Positions 27,221-38,265 of a stretch of DNA of 64,000 bases are shown in pieces (positions within the stretch are counted from its first letter, which is position 1; the number at the start of each line of letters is the position of its first letter). Origin of the DNA: Methylomagnum ishizawai (GTDB taxonomy: Bacteria > Pseudomonadota > Gammaproteobacteria > Methylococcales > Methylococcaceae); assembly GCF_900155475.1 (NCBI RefSeq), contig NZ_FXAM01000001.1:2653501-2717500 (forward strand), given 5' to 3'. A program made the position numbers and the translations under genes. The notes under the pieces are model-generated. The model saw nothing but the letters and a program-made list of their open reading frames with translations. It had not been told where the DNA came from and made no database searches.

Positions 27221-29710
27221 TTAGAGGATTTGCCGGTACCACGCCATGACGGCCTCGATCCTGGCATCCCAACCATGCCTGGACTCCACCCTGACCCGCC
27301 CGGCCTTGCCGCGCAAACGCCAGACCTCGGGCGCGTTCATGATATCGATCAAGGCCCAGGTCAGGCGTTCGACCACCGAACGCTGGCCGGTGGCCGGAAT
27401 CAGCAAACCCACCTCGGCATCGACGATATCCGCCGCTATCCCACAATCCAGGGCGATGACGGGCCGCGCCGCCGCCATGGCCCAAAGCAGGGCCGATCCC
27501 TGGGTTTCCCGCACCGCCGGCAGGCAGAACACATGGGCGCGGGCCAGTTCCGCCGCGACACCGTCCTCGTCCAAAGCCCCCTTGAAACGCACGCAGGCCG
27601 AGATTTCCAAGGCTTCGGCCTCCGCCCGCAACGCCTCCGCCTGATCGCCCTCGCCGACCACGACCAGTTCCACCGGACTGCGGGCGCCGACCCTGGCGAT
27701 GGCCGCGAGCAACATCGGGATGCCCTGGTCCGGTACCAAAGGACCGACGAACAACACCCGCAACGCCTGGGTGGCCGAAGGCGGTTCCGGCCAGGGTCCG
27801 GCGCGGAACCGGTCTTGATCGACGCCGTCCTCCAGCAAAAGGCGGCAGCGTTCCCGGCAGGCGGCGGGGAGTCCCGCCAGGGTGGACGGGTTGGCCGCGA
27901 GGATCAGGCTGGCATGGCGGGTGGTCCCGAGTGCCCAGTCGAACCAGCCGCCCAGGGGGGCCGCGCTACGGACCGGACGCGGGTCTTGCAGGGCGATTTC
28001 GGGGAAGGCCTCCGGCACCGGCACAGCGCCGTTCCAAGGGCCGAGCGCCACGGGCAGGCCCAGCCGGTGCAGGCGGGTGCAGGACAAGGGCGCGGCAGGG
28101 GTGAATTGGTGCGCCAAGTCCCACACCGCCCCGGCCATGCGGCGGCGGCGCAGGACGCCGAGCGCGGCACTGTCGTAGAGTTGCCATTCCAAGGGCGACA
28201 GCGCATCGCCGCCTTCATGCTTGAACAGCCCCTCCACCAAGCGGCGGACCCAGTCCGGCACCCAATCGGTGTCGATATAGATCACCGAGGAATCCGGCAA
28301 GGGGGCGCCGGCTGCTTCCAAGGCCGGGCGGTTGCGGCGGTGGGTGACCAAGGTCACGGGGCATTGTGCCGAAATACGCCGGTACCACTCCCAGCCGATG
28401 CGCGCGCCCGGATCGGTGCCGGGGGCGCAATGATAGGCCGAGAGCAGGATGCGCGGCTTGGGCATGGCCAGGGGTCCGGGTTCGACCGGCGCGGCGGACT
28501 CCACACTGGACACCGCGCGGTCCAACACCATCGGTGCCGCCGCCATGACCGGCATCGCCACCGGGGCTTCGGCCCGCGCCGGGGCTGCCTCGCCCGCCAG
28601 CCCCAGCCGGATCAACAAAGGCTCGACATCGTTGAGGAAACGGTTCTGGCCGAAATAGCCGCGCAGCAAATCGCAGGCGCGTTTGGCGATGGCTTCCCGC
28701 TCGGCCTCGTGGGCGAGGTAATAAGCCACCTTCTCCTCGAAATCGGCCAAATCCCAGGCCAGCGGCACATAGGTTTCATAGGGCAGGAACACCTCGGGAT
28801 AGCATTCGAGGTGGGACAGGTCAGGCTTGAGCAGCAAGCAGCCCGCCGCCATGGCCTCGAAGTCGCGGGGGGTGATCTCGCCCTGGCCGAACGGGCTGAA
28901 ACAAATCCGGGTGCGCAGCAACTCGGCCCGGTATGAGGCCGGGGGCAGCTTGCCATCGGCCCGCACCCGGTAGCGCCCCGCCAGTTCGCCGACCTTGTCC
29001 AAAGCCTCCTGGCGCATCGCGGCGTACCAAGCCGACCCCTCGGTATTGAAACGGGCCTGCACATCGATATCCCGGTCGCCGTTGGGGAACCCGCCCTGGA
29101 AGCGCGGCTGCAATTCCGGCGAGAAGGCGTAATGCGGCCCGAGCCACAGCTTGGACCAGAAATCGTCCGGGACCGGCCAGCGGTTCATGGGCTCGGCGGC
29201 GCGGAGGCGGCGGGCGTAATGGTCGCCGTGGTAGGCATCGCCCAGCAGGGTTTCCCGGTACAGGCGCTTTTCCTTCAAGACCTGTTTCTTGACATAGGCC
29301 GCGACCAGCGGGTTCAAGGCTCCGGCATAGGGCAGGCTGGTGGACGGCGAGGCGTCGAAATAGCCCAGCCGGGCGGTGGGGAAGATAGTGCGGATACGTT
29401 CGGCCAAGGCGGCCACCTCACCGGGCGGCAGGCCGGCGCGGGCCTGGAAACACACCGCCTCCACCGGCCCGGCATAGGGATTCTTGCCCGCCTGGAACCG
29501 CGACAGCGGCAGTTCGCGGATATCGATGCCGTAACGCGCCGCCAAGTCGGCGCGGTGCCGCCAGAACGGGAACAGTTGCGCCCGGCCCAAGGGGGTGTCT
29601 TCGCTGATGAACAACCAGCGTTTGCGGCGGGAACCCAGGAAAGGCGGGAGGAAGCCCAGCGTATCGACGGAAACGCGGTGGGCCTGCCAGGACAGCGTGG
29701 CGATGCTCAT
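27221..29710 (-). CDS. Two-domain glycosyltransferase (829 aa)
   Basis: Starts at the ATG at 29710 ([12 protein letters not shown]). Residues ~20-400 form one GT-B-like unit with a C-terminal [11 protein letters not shown]-like block, here [20 protein letters not shown], then [17 protein letters not shown], as in glycosyltransferases of the Glyco_trans_1_2 type. After an Ala/Pro-rich linker (~415-455) comes a second GT4-like unit (~455-829): [58 protein letters not shown] and an EVGLLIP near the end. It probably adds two sugars in succession to a polysaccharide or glycan. The acceptor is unknown, and no polysaccharide cluster is adjacent. Confidence 0.82.
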   Translation of the reverse strand: MSIATLSWQAHRVSVDTLGFLPPFLGSRRKRWLFISEDTPLGRAQLFPFWRHRADLAARYGIDIRELPLSRFQAGKNPYAGPVEAVCFQARAGLPPGEVAALAERIRTIFPTARLGYFDASPSTSLPYAGALNPLVAAYVKKQVLKEKRLYRETLLGDAYHGDHYARRLRAAEPMNRWPVPDDFWSKLWLGPHYAFSPELQPRFQGGFPNGDRDIDVQARFNTEGSAWYAAMRQEALDKVGELAGRYRVRADGKLPPASYRAELLRTRICFSPFGQGEITPRDFEAMAAGCLLLKPDLSHLECYPEVFLPYETYVPLAWDLADFEEKVAYYLAHEAEREAIAKRACDLLRGYFGQNRFLNDVEPLLIRLGLAGEAAPARAEAPVAMPVMAAAPMVLDRAVSSVESAAPVEPGPLAMPKPRILLSAYHCAPGTDPGARIGWEWYRRISAQCPVTLVTHRRNRPALEAAGAPLPDSSVIYIDTDWVPDWVRRLVEGLFKHEGGDALSPLEWQLYDSAALGVLRRRRMAGAVWDLAHQFTPAAPLSCTRLHRLGLPVALGPWNGAVPVPEAFPEIALQDPRPVRSAAPLGGWFDWALGTTRHASLILAANPSTLAGLPAACRERCRLLLEDGVDQDRFRAGPWPEPPSATQALRVLFVGPLVPDQGIPMLLAAIARVGARSPVELVVVGEGDQAEALRAEAEALEISACVRFKGALDEDGVAAELARAHVFCLPAVRETQGSALLWAMAAARPVIALDCGIAADIVDAEVGLLIPATGQRSVVERLTWALIDIMNAPEVWRLRGKAGRVRVESRHGWDARIEAVMAWYRQIL

Positions 29711-29816
29711 GGGGTAAGCTCTGCTCGTTCTAGTTATGGAGGATAAAGCCGGGCCGGGGGCCGGGTGGGCGCGATTATCCCCGCATGGGCCGGGGAAAAA
29801 AATCCCCGCTGCCCAC

Positions 29817-29840
29817 AAAAAACCCGGCCTAAGCCGGGTT
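29817..29840 (-). terminator. Rho-independent terminator of rpoD
   Basis: AACCCGGC (29821-29828), CTAA loop and GCCGGGTT (29833-29840) form a perfect 8-bp stem. On the minus strand it is followed by a run of six T ending at 29817. It begins 23 bases after the rpoD stop codon, an ideal position. Confidence 0.85.
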
Positions 29841-29862
29841 TCGCGGTAGGGGACGGGAGGGC

Positions 29863-31692
<1,830 letters not shown>

Positions 31693-31768
31693 GAGTGCCT
31701 CGCGTGCGCGTCGCCATTGAAAAGCGGAACGTTCCAAAATAACATAAAAAGGCTATTGGTTTCAAGGC

Positions 31769-31774
31769 ATTATA
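31769..31774 (-). promoter_or_regulatory. Possible -10 element for rpoD
   Basis: A perfect TATAAT on the minus strand (plus-strand ATTATA) lies about 77 bases upstream of the rpoD start, just after a T-rich stretch. No good -35 hexamer is seen 16-18 bases further up, so this is a weak call that rests on the -10 alone. Confidence 0.35.
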
Positions 31775-31894
31775 TCCAAATATGAAAAAATCCGGGGATG
31801 CGGCGGCCATGCCGCGTAGCGGCACCGCAACATGCGGCCAAGCCAGCCCGCCATCGCCCATAAAAAAACTCCGCCCTGGGAATATCTTCCGACC

Positions 31895-32251
31895 ATGAAC
31901 ATCCTATCCAAACTCGCGGCCTCCCTGGTTTCTGCCTCGGCCCTGACGGGCTGCACGTCCTTCGCCATCCAGCAACAGGGCAAACCCTGGCCGGGGCATT
32001 ATGCGGATTGCCCCAGCGTCTACACCCTCAGCCGGATGGAATGGGCGTCGCTGGCCTGGGCGGTGTCGGGCGCGCCGAAACCCGGCGATGCCTGCCTGAA
32101 GCACTATTACACCAAGGCCGACCCGGGCGGGTTCTACCGCGACATCAACCAATACATGGCCCCGTTCTACGTGCTGAGCCTGCCCGCCGACGCCATGGTG
32201 GATACGATGGCCCTGCCCTTCACCCTGCCGACGGCGCTGGCCGAAGATTAG
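31895..32251 (+). CDS. YceK/YidQ-family lipoprotein (118 aa)
   Basis: Starts at the ATG at 31895. The signal peptide MNILSKLAASLVSASALTGC ends in a lipobox (LTGC, C20), so it is a predicted lipoprotein. The C-terminal signature LPADAMVDTMALPFTLP resembles the YceK/YidQ (DUF1375) family motif, in which a short protein ends in a conserved D-T-x-x-L-P-x-T. Two further cysteines (ADCPSVY, GDACLKHY) may form a disulfide. The function of the family is unknown. It is divergent from rpoD. Confidence 0.75.
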   Translation: MNILSKLAASLVSASALTGCTSFAIQQQGKPWPGHYADCPSVYTLSRMEWASLAWAVSGAPKPGDACLKHYYTKADPGGFYRDINQYMAPFYVLSLPADAMVDTMALPFTLPTALAED

Positions 32252-32386
32252 ACCCCCGCGCCTCCCGGCGGATTCCCCCCGCGGAACCGCGCCGCCCGGT
32301 ACACGGGCCGGACCGTAGAAATGGCGGCGATCGCGCAAAATTCAAGGATAGCCGGTTCCGGGAGCCGCGCCCCCCCGCAAAACAAA

Positions 32387-32422
32387 ACTCCCCAGGCCGG
32401 AGGGGCACCCGGCCTGGGGAGT
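32387..32422 (-). terminator. Rho-independent terminator of the DUF1631 gene
   Basis: ACTCCCCAGGCCGG (32387-32400) and CCGGCCTGGGGAGT (32409-32422) form a perfect 14-bp stem with an 8-base loop. On the minus strand it runs into TTTTGTTTT. It begins 25 bases after the stop codon. Confidence 0.85.
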
Positions 32423-32446
32423 GGATGGGAGGGGACGGGCCCGCGC

Positions 32447-34747
32447 CTAGACCGCGGCGTTCAATAGGGCTTCCTTGGGCGGGGATTCCCGCAGGCGGCT
32501 CAGCAAGCCGTGCAAGGCCCGGTCCATCAAGGGCACCGTGCCGCCCTCGATGAGCTGGATGCCGCCTTCGCCCAGGCGCTTCGCCAATTCCACCAGGGGG
32601 ATTTCCGCCACTTTGCAACCCTTGCGGTTGACGAACACATAGGTCGAGGTGAGTTGGCTTTTCCAGGACAGCTTGGCCCGCGTCCGCGACCCGCCATCGC
32701 GGAATTCGACCCATTCGCCGACGCCGAGACCGCGGGCCTTGTCCATGGCAGCGGGGTCGATGCCCGCAGCGATATCCTCCACCTGGAAGCCTTCCAGCCC
32801 GGTGAAGTCGGACAGCGAGAACGCCTCCACATCGGGCAGGTTGGCGCGGATATCGACGATGGCCCGCGCCAGCTCGGGATCGCGTATTTCGACCTTGCCG
32901 GGCCGCTCCACCGCCTGCGCCGGGGCGGGATCGACCGCCGACTCCGCGCCGTCCAGCGGCCTGGACAAGCGGGCGATATGGCAGGCCCGCAAATCCTTGA
33001 GGATGGTGACCACGGCCTGCGGGTCCAGGGAGAGGACTTCCAGCCCGACCTTGATGGCTTTCAGCAGCGGGGGGATGGCGTTCACCAGTTCCGCGCGGTG
33101 GGCAGCGTCCACCGGCACCGTCACGCTCCATACCAGCCTGTCCATCACCGCCAGGGAGTTCTCCCAATCGGCGGGCGTCCTATCGCGGCGCAGATAACCC
33201 AGCACCAGCACGTCCTTCCAGATATTGAACAGGAAGGAACGCACCACCGCCGGGGCGGGCTTGCCATGCAGGCGCGAAGCGATTTCATAGGCCACCTTGT
33301 GCTTGGCGATCCGCATCTGCTCCTTGCTCTGGGTGGCCTGCCGGGCGCGCTCCTCGGCGACGCCGCTGCGTTGGTTCTCCTTCTGCATGAAGGCGGTGAA
33401 CTCGTCCAACAGTTCCGAGAACAGGTTCACATCCTGGTCGAACTGGTCCAGCACCCGGTGGACCGTGGCCTCGATACGCTTGAACACCGGGTTCCCGGCG
33501 ATGCCCTCGCCCGGATCGAGACCGATGCCGGCCTGGGCCAGCGCGTTCAGCAGCAGGCGCACCGGGTGGTTCTTGCGGCCCAACAGCGATTTTTCCAGGA
33601 TCGCCACCTTGATGACCGGGATTTGCAGGCGCGAGATCAGCGCCTTGACCGAATCGGGCAGGTTGTCGTCGGCCAGGATGAATTCGAACAGCAAGGACAC
33701 CATGTCGATCAGGTCTTCCTCGCGGCGGGCGATGGGGCGGGTGTCGTCGGCCCGCGCCACCCGCAGTTGCTGGTGCAGGTAGCCCTTCACGGCGTCGGCC
33801 CGCGCCACCCCCGGCTGTTGCAGCCGGTTCAACACGCTCAACACTTCGCCCGTGGCGAAGGTCGGCCCGGTGTAATCGGCGGGATGGAAGCTGGGCAGCC
33901 CCATCCGCGCCCGCCAATCGCCCATCAGGCTTTCCAGGGCGGCGAAGGCTTCCAGGTACGACGGTTGGCCCTCGTCCGATCCGTCCAAATAGGCCGTGGC
34001 GGCCTCGCCGGGACGGGCGGCCAGTCCGCCCGCCGGCAGGGGAACCCAGCGCGGCGTCGCGGCCAGCTTGGGCAAGACGCCTTGCTGGATCAGGCAAGCG
34101 TTCGCCTCGCGGTAGAACCCGCCCAAAGCGGCCACCACGACCTGGTCGTAGAGCTTGTAGATCAACAGCCTGACCGGCAGTTCCAGGGCCAAGGGCTGTA
34201 AGGCCAGGCCCAGGGCGTGGCACAGGACTTCGGGCGCGAGCGGATTCTCTTCCGGCGCGATCTCGTCCCGGCCCGCCATATGGGCCAGGCGGGCATCGAG
34301 GGCTTGCAGTTCACGCGGGAACAACCCCCTGCCCTTGTCCACCATGCCCTTGATGGCCAATTCCTCTTCCAGCGCCGCCTCGTCCACCAAGGACAGCTCG
34401 GCCTCGGGCAAGGCACCAAACGCCGCACCCTCCGCTTTGGCCGGGCGCTTGGCGACCTGCTTCCAGAATTCATCGAAAGCCCGGACCACCCATAGCCCGT
34501 ATTGCGCCCGGACCGGATTGGCCTCAAGGCGCAGATAGCGCATGGCTTCGAAGTATTGGGTTTGCTCGGCGTTGGTTTTGGCCATGCCGGACAATTTGAA
34601 GAGTTGGTCGTCCACCACCGCGAGGTGGTCTTTGATCTGTTGGTCCAGATGCCTTTGGAGCAGGACCTTCAACTCCGCCGCCGCGTGATGGATAGGCCGC
34701 TCCCGTACCGCATCGAAGTCCACGATTTTGAGGTTTTCTGTTCCCAT
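32447..34747 (-). CDS. DUF1631-family protein (766 aa)
   Basis: A large cytoplasmic, mostly helical protein. The body (residues ~60-600) reads like DUF1631: YFEAMRYLRLEANPVRAQYG near the start, VLNRLQQPGVARADAVKGYL, and FNIWKDVLVLGYLRRD. The C-terminal ~120 residues contain VGEWVEFRDGGSRTRAKLSW followed by TSTYVFVNRKGCKVAEIPL, which resembles the degenerate PilZ-like tail of this family. The intact RxxxR/DxSxxG set needed for c-di-GMP is not seen. Its role is unproven. It is divergent from the chemoreceptor cluster across a 502-base spacer and ends in a strong terminator. An in-frame ATG seven codons upstream (34768) is an alternative start. Confidence 0.85.
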   Translation of the reverse strand: MGTENLKIVDFDAVRERPIHHAAAELKVLLQRHLDQQIKDHLAVVDDQLFKLSGMAKTNAEQTQYFEAMRYLRLEANPVRAQYGLWVVRAFDEFWKQVAKRPAKAEGAAFGALPEAELSLVDEAALEEELAIKGMVDKGRGLFPRELQALDARLAHMAGRDEIAPEENPLAPEVLCHALGLALQPLALELPVRLLIYKLYDQVVVAALGGFYREANACLIQQGVLPKLAATPRWVPLPAGGLAARPGEAATAYLDGSDEGQPSYLEAFAALESLMGDWRARMGLPSFHPADYTGPTFATGEVLSVLNRLQQPGVARADAVKGYLHQQLRVARADDTRPIARREEDLIDMVSLLFEFILADDNLPDSVKALISRLQIPVIKVAILEKSLLGRKNHPVRLLLNALAQAGIGLDPGEGIAGNPVFKRIEATVHRVLDQFDQDVNLFSELLDEFTAFMQKENQRSGVAEERARQATQSKEQMRIAKHKVAYEIASRLHGKPAPAVVRSFLFNIWKDVLVLGYLRRDRTPADWENSLAVMDRLVWSVTVPVDAAHRAELVNAIPPLLKAIKVGLEVLSLDPQAVVTILKDLRACHIARLSRPLDGAESAVDPAPAQAVERPGKVEIRDPELARAIVDIRANLPDVEAFSLSDFTGLEGFQVEDIAAGIDPAAMDKARGLGVGEWVEFRDGGSRTRAKLSWKSQLTSTYVFVNRKGCKVAEIPLVELAKRLGEGGIQLIEGGTVPLMDRALHGLLSRLRESPPKEALLNAAV

Positions 34748-35249
34748 GATCGCCCCCGGGATTGGCATGCCGTTATGTGTGGGATTGTTGACGCTGCTCT
34801 ATACAGTAGCGGCCATGGCCTGGGGCGACAGTGAAGCGAGTCACAGAACTGGGAGGACTACCGTAAAAACCCCAGCCCCCGGCTTTGGATTTGCAAATCG
34901 CGGTAACTCGACTATTCCTAGGACAAACTGTGAGGTTTTTTCCACGCCTGCCCTTAAGTCCGGCAAAAACCGCCCAGATTTTAGCCAGGTATGGCGACAC
35001 GGTATGAATCGCTTAAACCAATATTGCACCTTACCACTTATATGACAGTTGAGATACATCACATCATCGATGCCCTGCCAGGAAACCCTATAACCCTTAT
35101 CCGCGCAACCAACGCCACAGGCCACTCCAAGCCGGGCCGCGGCCCTACCCGCCCGGGATGGAATTGAACCCGGAGCAGCGGGACCGGCCCGATTCCGGTC
35201 CCCGCAACCGCCAACCCCCAGGCCCAAAACACGATCCAGGAAAATACCC
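34748..35249. other. 502-base divergent spacer between the DUF1631 gene and the first chemoreceptor
   Basis: No gene is supported here. A 12-bp perfect palindrome, GATTTGCAAATC, lies at 34888-34899 and could be an operator. The region is less GC-rich in its middle (34990-35090), as expected for promoters. No clear sigma-28 or sigma-54 promoter was seen, and the element shared by the other two receptors is absent. Confidence 0.45.
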
Positions 35250-37943
35250 ATGACACTCAAACAACGATTCTATTGGCTTATCGGAGGCATCACGCTGGGA
35301 TACATCGTCCTGGCCGGACTCAACCTTTATCAAATCAACCGGGTGTTCGACGCCACCAATTATGTCAACATCAATAGCACGCCCAGCCTGGTGCTGATCT
35401 ACCGGGCCATGACCGATGCCCGCGACACCCAGAAAGCGGCCAAAGAGTATATCGCCGGCACCGCCCCGGCCGGCCAGTTGGAGCAGGTATTGGGGAAATA
35501 CCGCGCGGACACGGCGCAAGCCTGGCGGGAATACCTCCCCTTGGTCTCCAACGCCGAGGACCAGCGACTGCTGGACGCCGATCAGGCAACGGCGCGGGAA
35601 TTCTATGGCGCGGTCGAAACCCTGGTGAGCCTCTCCGCCACCGGCCAAAAGGCCGAGGCCTTGGCCCAGTTCAACGCCCTGCAAACCCGCATCGATCCCC
35701 TGAACCAAGCCCTGGACGAGCATTTCCAATTCAATATCGGCCTGGGCAACCAGTTCGCCATGACGGGGGAATCCACCAAGAACGGCGCCATCTACTGGAA
35801 CGCGGGTAGCGTGGCCGTGATCCTGCTCGCGATTTGCGGACTGGCCTGGCTGATCCTCGACCGGCTCCGCCGCACCCTGGGCGGGGAACCCGCGCTGGCC
35901 ACCGCCATCGCCAACCAGATCGCCGACGGCGACCTGTCCACCGTCATCGAACTCCAGTCCGGCGACACCACCAGCCTGCTCGCCGCCATGCGCCGGATGT
36001 CGCAAGCCCTGCAAACCCTCATCGCCGAGATGAACCACATGTCGCACCAGCACGACCTGGGCGATATCGACGTCGCCATCGACGCCGCCAAGTTCAAGGG
36101 CGCCTACCGGACCATGGCCGAGGGCGTCAACGCCATGGTGTCCGGCCACATCGCCGTCAAGAAAAAAGCCATGGCCTGCTTCCAGGCCTTCGGCGAGGGC
36201 GACATGGACGCCCAGATCGAGCAATTCCCCGGCAAGAAGCGCTTCATCAACGACACCGTCGAGCAAGTCCGGGTCAATATCAAAACCCTCATCGCCGAGA
36301 TGAACCACATGTCGCACCAGCACGACCTGGGCGATATCGACGTCGCCATCGACGCCGCCAAGTTCAAGGGCGCCTACCGGACCATGGCCGAGGGCGTCAA
36401 CACCATGGTGTCCGGCCACATCGCCGTCAAGAAAAAAGCCATGGCCTGCTTCCAGGCCTTCGGCGAGGGCGACATGGACGCCCAGATCGAGCAGTTCCCC
36501 GGCAAGAAGCGCTTCATCAACGACACCGTCGAGCAGGTCCGGGTCAATATCAAAACCCTCATCGCCGAGATGAACCACATGTCGCACCAGCACGACCTGG
36601 GCGATATCGACGTCGCCATCGACGCCGCCAAGTTCAAGGGCGCCTACCGGGACATGGCCGAGGGCGTCAACGCTATGGTGTTCGGCCACATCGCCGTCAA
36701 GAAAAAGGCCATGGCCTGCTTCCAGGCTTTCGGCGAGGGCGACATGGACGCCCAGATCGAGCAATTCCCCGGCAAGAAGCGCTTCATCAACGACACCGTC
36801 GAGCAGGTCCGCGCCAACATCAAAGCCCTGGTCGAAGACGCCGACCTGCTGGCCCAGGCCGCCCTGGTCGGCGAACTCGCCGTCCGGGCCGACACCGCGC
36901 GCCACCGCGGCGATTACCGCAGGATCGTGGAAGGCATGAACCGGACCCTCGCCGCCGTCGCCGACCCCATGGACGAAATCCGCCAAGCCATGGCCCGCGT
37001 GGCCCAGGGCGACCTCGACGCCGAGATCGAAGGCGATTACCGGGGCAGCTTCAGGGAACTGGGCCGGGCCATCAACGACACCTTGCGCCAACTCGCCAAG
37101 ACCCTGGGCGAGGTCAACCATGTGGCCGAGGCCCTGTCTTCGGCTTCCGAGCAGGTCAGCGCCACCTCGCAGAACCTGTCGCAGGCCGCTTCCCAACAGG
37201 CGGCCGGCGTGGAGGAAATCTCCAGTTCCATGGAACAGATGTCCGCCTCCATCGACCAGAACCGGGACAACGCCAAAACCACCGACGGCATCGCCGACAA
37301 AGCCGCCCAGGCCGCCACCGAAGGTGGCGAGGCGGTGATTCTCACCGTCCAGGCCATGAAGCAGATCGCCGACAAGATCGGCATCGTCGACGACATTGCC
37401 TACCAGACCAACCTGCTCGCCCTCAACGCCGCCATCGAGGCCGCGCGGGCCGGCGACCACGGCAAGGGTTTCGCCGTGGTGGCGGCGGAGGTCAGGCGAC
37501 TGGCCGAGCGCTCCCAGATCGCGGCGCGGGAAATCGGCGAACTGGCCAAATCCAGCGTCGATATGGCCGAACGGGCCGGCACGCTGCTGGACCAAATCGT
37601 ACCCGCCATCCAGCAAACCGCCGGTTTGGTCCAGGAAATCGCGGCGGCTTCCGAGGAACAATCCAGCGGGGGACGCCAAATATCCGAGGCCATGAGCGAA
37701 CTCAGCAAGACCACCCAGCAGAACGCGGCCGCCTCCGAGCAGCTATCCGCCACCGCCGAGGAAATGAGCGGCCAAGCCCTCGATCTCCAACATTCCCTGG
37801 GCTTCTTCAAGCTCTCCGGCCCAACCGGACGGCGCAGGACGGCGGCGCGCACCGGCAAACCCGGAGCCAAACGCCCGCCCTCCCAGGGAACAGCCGCGGG
37901 TTCGGACATCGACATCAACGAGCAAGGTTTCTCCCGCTTTTGA
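35250..37943 (+). CDS. Methyl-accepting chemotaxis protein with three tandem HAMP-like repeats (897 aa)
   Basis: TM1 (residues ~8-28), a four-helix-bundle periplasmic sensor (~30-180), TM2 (~187-207) and a HAMP domain (~208-257). Then three almost identical 90-residue units at 258-347, 348-437 and 438-527, each starting [20 protein letters not shown] and ending [13 protein letters not shown]. Further HAMP-like segments follow (~528-640) and then the kinase-control domain with the tip region [20 protein letters not shown] and [14 protein letters not shown]. The last five residues, GFSRF, fit the aromatic-x-x-aromatic pattern of a CheR/CheB docking pentapeptide. AGGAAA precedes the start. The ligand is unknown. 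Confidence 0.95.
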   Translation: MTLKQRFYWLIGGITLGYIVLAGLNLYQINRVFDATNYVNINSTPSLVLIYRAMTDARDTQKAAKEYIAGTAPAGQLEQVLGKYRADTAQAWREYLPLVSNAEDQRLLDADQATAREFYGAVETLVSLSATGQKAEALAQFNALQTRIDPLNQALDEHFQFNIGLGNQFAMTGESTKNGAIYWNAGSVAVILLAICGLAWLILDRLRRTLGGEPALATAIANQIADGDLSTVIELQSGDTTSLLAAMRRMSQALQTLIAEMNHMSHQHDLGDIDVAIDAAKFKGAYRTMAEGVNAMVSGHIAVKKKAMACFQAFGEGDMDAQIEQFPGKKRFINDTVEQVRVNIKTLIAEMNHMSHQHDLGDIDVAIDAAKFKGAYRTMAEGVNTMVSGHIAVKKKAMACFQAFGEGDMDAQIEQFPGKKRFINDTVEQVRVNIKTLIAEMNHMSHQHDLGDIDVAIDAAKFKGAYRDMAEGVNAMVFGHIAVKKKAMACFQAFGEGDMDAQIEQFPGKKRFINDTVEQVRANIKALVEDADLLAQAALVGELAVRADTARHRGDYRRIVEGMNRTLAAVADPMDEIRQAMARVAQGDLDAEIEGDYRGSFRELGRAINDTLRQLAKTLGEVNHVAEALSSASEQVSATSQNLSQAASQQAAGVEEISSSMEQMSASIDQNRDNAKTTDGIADKAAQAATEGGEAVILTVQAMKQIADKIGIVDDIAYQTNLLALNAAIEAARAGDHGKGFAVVAAEVRRLAERSQIAAREIGELAKSSVDMAERAGTLLDQIVPAIQQTAGLVQEIAAASEEQSSGGRQISEAMSELSKTTQQNAAASEQLSATAEEMSGQALDLQHSLGFFKLSGPTGRRRTAARTGKPGAKRPPSQGTAAGSDIDINEQGFSRF
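36021..36830 (+). repeat. Three tandem 270-bp repeats within the first chemoreceptor gene
   Basis: Units begin at 36021, 36291 and 36561, exactly 270 bases (90 codons) apart. Copies 1 and 2 differ at only a few bases (for example AACGCC/AACACC, CAATTC/CAGTTC). Copy 3 has a few more changes and diverges at its end (gccaacatcaaagcc). The period is a whole number of codons, so gain or loss of a unit keeps the frame. Such similarity points to recent duplication or ongoing homogenisation. Confidence 0.95.
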
Positions 37944-37958
37944 GCGGTTTGGGGCAAA

Positions 37959-37997
37959 ACCGGCGGTCCCTGGCTTTCCAAACCCAGGGACGCCGGT
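37959..37997 (+). terminator. Hairpin after the first chemoreceptor gene, possible terminator
   Basis: A stem of about 14 bp with one bulge pairs ACCGGCGGTCCCTGG (37959-37973) with CCAGGGACGCCGGT (37984-37997) 15 bases after the stop codon. Only a short CTCTTTC follows, so termination may be partial. The rest of the 322-base spacer to 38265 contains the promoter-like element at 38119 and no gene. Confidence 0.5.
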
Positions 37998-38118
37998 CGG
38001 TCTGGGCTCTTTCAAATCCCTCAATAATAGCGGCCATACCGATCCAAACCAGCCTTTTCATACTTGAATTTCCCACCTCAAAAATCAAAACAAACCAGAT
38101 TCGCCGTGGCTACCCGCG

Positions 38119-38150
38119 CTTGCAAAATACCAAATATGCGCTATTCATAC
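38119..38150 (+). promoter_or_regulatory. Promoter-like element shared with 40553-40584
   Basis: The element reads CTTGCAAAATACC, AAATATG, CGCTATTCATAC and recurs with few changes at 40553. A possible -35 (TTGCAA) and -10 (TATTCA) are 16 bases apart. Its end is about 116 bases before the start of the second chemoreceptor. Conservation between the two copies, against diverged surroundings, is the main evidence. Confidence 0.45.
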
Positions 38151-38265
38151 GATGTCATTGCATTTTATTTGGCGCACCCCAACTGGCAATAGCCCAGGAT
38201 TGAAACCGCCAGATAGCGCCTGTGTTTCCCCCAGACGACCACTACTTCATGCGAGGGTATCCGCC

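Noticed and set aside
32447-34747. DUF1631 protein as a c-di-GMP receptor
   Set aside because: The tail resembles PilZ, but the RxxxR and DxSxxG residues needed for binding are not evident, so no ligand was assigned.
36021-36830. Tandem repeats considered as a CRISPR-like array
   Set aside because: Units are 270 bases long, adjacent with no variable spacers, and in frame within a coding gene.
35145-37679. 844-codon open frame opposite the first chemoreceptor
   Set aside because: It repeats with the receptor's own 270-bp units and is rich in Gly/Asp/Val/His, as expected for an antisense shadow. No start site or family match.
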